This document shows positions 6,111 to 7,770 of a stretch of DNA of 7,770 nt, piece after piece. The position numbers were made by a program, and so were the translations under genes. The notes under the pieces were generated by a model. That model did not search any database and had not been told where the DNA came from. It saw nothing but the letters and a program-made list of their open reading frames with translations. The DNA comes from G020354085 sp964629975. Its GTDB lineage: Bacteria > Pseudomonadota > Gammaproteobacteria > Acidiferrobacterales > Sulfurifustaceae. The stretch spans positions 1-7,770 of the forward strand of contig CAZVUN010000133.1 in assembly GCA_964629975.1 (NCBI GenBank), written 5' to 3'. The first letter of the stretch is position 1. The number at the start of each line of letters is the position of its first letter.

Positions 6111-7102
6111 GCGGCGATCCGTTCCTGCGCCTCAGCGTGCCCATTGAAAAACTCGCGCACCATGGCGCGCTGCGCGGCGGCGGTCGCGACCTGGTTGACG
6201 GCCTGGCGGAACGCCGCCCCGCCGGCCAGGCCGCGGCCCTTGGTGTACCAGGCGATGTGCTTGCGCGCCACGCGCACGCCGCGCGGCTCGCCGTAGAAGG
6301 CGTACAGATTGTCCAGGTGCTCGAGCAGGGTGTCACGGATCTCGGTGACCGGCACCGGCGGCAGCTGCTCGCCGGTGGCGAGATAGTGGCCGATCTCGCG
6401 GAAGATCCACGGATTGCCCTGCGCCGCACGGCCGATCATCACGCCATCGGCGCCGGTGTGGCGCAGCGCCTGCGCCGCCTTCTGCGGGCTGTCGATGTCG
6501 CCGTTGGCGATCACCGGAATGCGCACCGCCTGCTTGATCGCGGCGATGGTGTCGTATTCGGCCTCGCCGAGAAACGCATCCGCGCGCGTGCGCCCGTGTA
6601 CCGCCAGTGCCTGGATGCCGCACTCCTCGGCGATGCGGGCCACGCGCACGCCGTTGCGGTTGGCGCGGTCCCAGCCGGTGCGGATCTTGAGGGTGACGGG
6701 CACACCGACGGCGGCGACCACGGCCGTGAGGATCCGGGACACCAGGGCCTCGTCGCGCAGCAGTGCCGAGCCGGCCGCGACGTTACAGATCTTTTTCGCC
6801 GGGCAGCCCATGTTGATGTCGATGATCTGTGCGCCGCGTGCCACGTTGTGCCGTGCCGCCTCGGCCATCATGGCCGGATCACTGCCCACGATCTGCACCG
6901 CGCGCGGCTCGTCCTCGCCGGCGTGATCGGCGCGACGTTGCGTCTTCTCGCTGCCCCACAGCAGCGAGTTGCACGACACCATTTCCGACACCGCCATGCC
7001 CGCGCCCAGGCGCCGACACAGGCTGCGAAACGGCCGATCGGTAACGCCGGCCATGGGAGCCAGAAAAAGGTTGTTGTGCAGCTGATAGGGCCCGATTCTC
7101 AT
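6107..7102 (-). CDS. dusB: tRNA-dihydrouridine synthase B
   Basis: FMN enzyme that uses NADPH to reduce a specific uridine in the tRNA D-loop to dihydrouridine (position 17 in E. coli). The 331-residue product compares with 321 in E. coli. The TIM-barrel carries the family motifs: APMAGVTDRPFR (15-26, FMN site), DINMGCPAKK (95-104, with catalytic Cys100), AGSALLRD (110-117), VTLKIRTGW (136-144), AVHGRTR (167-173), PVIANGDI (196-203) and GADGVMIGRAAQGNPWIFREI (217-237, phosphate binding). The helical C-terminal domain includes ARKHIAWYTKG (279-289). The ATG at 7102 is chosen because the E. coli protein begins MRIGxYQL, as here. An in-frame ATG at 7150 would add 16 residues with no family support. 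GAGA 7 nt upstream of 7102 may act as a Shine-Dalgarno site. The stop overlaps fis (ATGA). Confidence 0.97.
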   Translation of the reverse strand: MRIGPYQLHNNLFLAPMAGVTDRPFRSLCRRLGAGMAVSEMVSCNSLLWGSEKTQRRADHAGEDEPRAVQIVGSDPAMMAEAARHNVARGAQIIDINMGCPAKKICNVAAGSALLRDEALVSRILTAVVAAVGVPVTLKIRTGWDRANRNGVRVARIAEECGIQALAVHGRTRADAFLGEAEYDTIAAIKQAVRIPVIANGDIDSPQKAAQALRHTGADGVMIGRAAQGNPWIFREIGHYLATGEQLPPVPVTEIRDTLLEHLDNLYAFYGEPRGVRVARKHIAWYTKGRGLAGGAAFRQAVNQVATAAAQRAMVREFFNGHAEAQERIAA

Positions 7103-7109
7103 GTCGGAG

Positions 7110-7130
7110 TCTCTACCCGCTTCTCTACCC
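7110..7130 (-). repeat. 9-bp direct repeat in the dusB leader
   Basis: TCTCTACCC occurs on the + strand at 7110-7118 and 7122-7130, a period of 12 bp. Read on the dusB strand it is GGGTAGAGA twice, and the copy nearer the gene places GAGA 7 nt before the ATG at 7102. The proximal copy may therefore include the ribosome-binding site. Whether the distal copy has any role is unknown. Confidence 0.55.
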
Positions 7131-7264
7131 AGCGGCAAAAGGGGCGACATCTAATCACAAAGGTCTGGCGGGTGGAAGGGGCGCGCGGCAAGCGCGTGCG
7201 CACAACAGGTTAGTGCACCGACCACGCGTCGCATTGGCGCGACCGGCGGCCGCGTGCGGTGCGC

Positions 7265-7770
7265 TTACGGCGCCACCAGTTGCACCTCGTAGCCCACAAC
7301 GCTGCTGTCGGGCGTGGTGACATCGAGACGCGCGTTCACCACGACATGCGGCAACATCATCATGTCGCCGACATCGGTGCGCTCCAGGTACTCGCGCGCG
7401 GCGAAGTGCCGGCGCTCGACCGCCCTGCCCTGGCTGTCGGTGAGAGTCACCTCCATCCTGGGGAACGGCTGCGGGTGCGGCGCGCGGTTGACCAGCGTGG
7501 CGCGAATGCGCAGCGCATTGAGATAATTCGGATGCGGCGCGATCGTGGTCTCGGCGAGCTCGATGAGCCGCACGTCATGCACCGCGCCGAGATCGCAGCC
7601 GGCCACATCACAGAAGTCCCTGAGCGCCGGGCGCAGCGCCGGATCGCGCGCGAGCTCCGCGCTGAAGAAATACACGGCCTGAAAGGCGAGCAACAACAGC
7701 AAGGCCGCGCTGCCGGCGCTCCAAAGCGCCGTGGCGCGCCAGTGCCGCTGCGGTGCGCGGGCGTCGGCGG
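7265..7770 (-). CDS. DUF3426 membrane protein, C-terminal part (N-terminus outside window)
   Basis: The frame runs off the right edge; 167 residues are visible, ending in TAA. It opens with a basic, proline-containing linker (ADARAPQRHWRAT), then a single membrane helix (about residues 15-35, AALLLLLAFQAVYFF) and an extracytoplasmic DUF3426 domain. Recognisable elements are LRDFCDVAGCDLG with its cysteine pair, NYLNALRIRATLVNRAPHPQP, the RMEVTLTDSQG strand, RRHFAAREYLE and the final GYEVQLV. Family members usually start with a short zinc ribbon (CPxC pairs) that would lie upstream of this window. Function is not established. Proteins of this type commonly sit between prmA and dusB-fis, which agrees with the order here. 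A gap of about 160 nt before dusB makes a separate dusB promoter possible. A TTG inside the frame at 7702 is not a credible start because it lies in the membrane helix. Confidence 0.9.
   Translation of the reverse strand, partial: ADARAPQRHWRATALWSAGSAALLLLLAFQAVYFFSAELARDPALRPALRDFCDVAGCDLGAVHDVRLIELAETTIAPHPNYLNALRIRATLVNRAPHPQPFPRMEVTLTDSQGRAVERRHFAAREYLERTDVGDMMMLPHVVVNARLDVTTPDSSVVGYEVQLVAP

Noticed and set aside
4614..6296. 560-codon open frame on the + strand, antisense to purH, fis and dusB
   Set aside because: Same artefact: it crosses three gene boundaries on the opposite strand and shows no recognisable domain.
7148..7191. TTGCCG and TTGTGATTAG elements upstream of dusB as a sigma70 promoter
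   Set aside because: At 16-18 nt spacing neither is paired with a reasonable partner hexamer, so no promoter could be placed from sequence alone.
6137..7213. 358-codon open frame on the + strand, antisense to dusB
   Set aside because: Lies over a clearly identified dusB with intact catalytic motifs; composition is that of a shadow frame.
1..7770. Mobile element, CRISPR array, tRNA or rRNA genes, or a defence system
   Set aside because: No terminal inverted repeats, regularly spaced repeats, transposase or integrase motifs, tRNA-like sequence or defence-type domains were found; the window is almost wholly accounted for by housekeeping and envelope genes.

Overview
The window is a chromosomal, GC-rich, fully coding stretch that reads as a gammaproteobacterium. 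The main taxonomic evidence is the minus-strand gene order DUF3426 protein, dusB, fis, purH, purD: the dusB-fis pair is characteristic of gammaproteobacteria, and the same order continuing into purH-purD is known from Pseudomonas-like genomes. The proteins also match the E. coli versions closely at family motifs. I cannot fix the genus from sequence alone; the strong G/C third-position bias would fit a high-GC lineage such as Chromatiales or Ectothiorhodospiraceae.

Layout. Positions 1-1423 (+ strand) hold two small envelope-type genes. The first is cut by the left edge and encodes an inner-membrane anchored protein with a coiled coil and a probable divergent OmpA-like C-terminal domain. The second is a secreted DUF3108 protein starting 1 nt after it. 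Positions 1424-7102 (- strand, reading right to left) hold a compact gene train: dusB (tRNA dihydrouridine synthase), fis (nucleoid protein), purH and purD (purine synthesis), tsaC (tRNA t6A synthesis) and hemF (oxygen-dependent heme synthesis). Positions 7265-7770 (- strand) hold the C-terminal part of a DUF3426 membrane protein cut by the right edge.

The train is tightly packed. dusB/fis and tsaC/hemF each share an ATGA stop-start overlap, purD/tsaC are 3 nt apart, and purH/purD are 20 nt apart. The only sizeable breaks are 69 nt between fis and purH, which carries a GC-rich hairpin and a possible -10 box, and about 160 nt upstream of dusB, which carries a 9-bp direct repeat. Two transcription units are therefore likely: dusB-fis and purH-purD-tsaC-hemF. 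All of these genes serve growth: tRNA modification, growth-phase chromosome control, IMP supply and heme supply. At the left end hemF converges on the DUF3108 gene with zero intergenic bases.

I found no mobile element, CRISPR array, RNA gene, phage gene or defence system, and no convincing sign of an undescribed system. The least explained gene is the partial OmpA-like protein at 1-696, which also contains a perfect in-frame 20-bp direct repeat.
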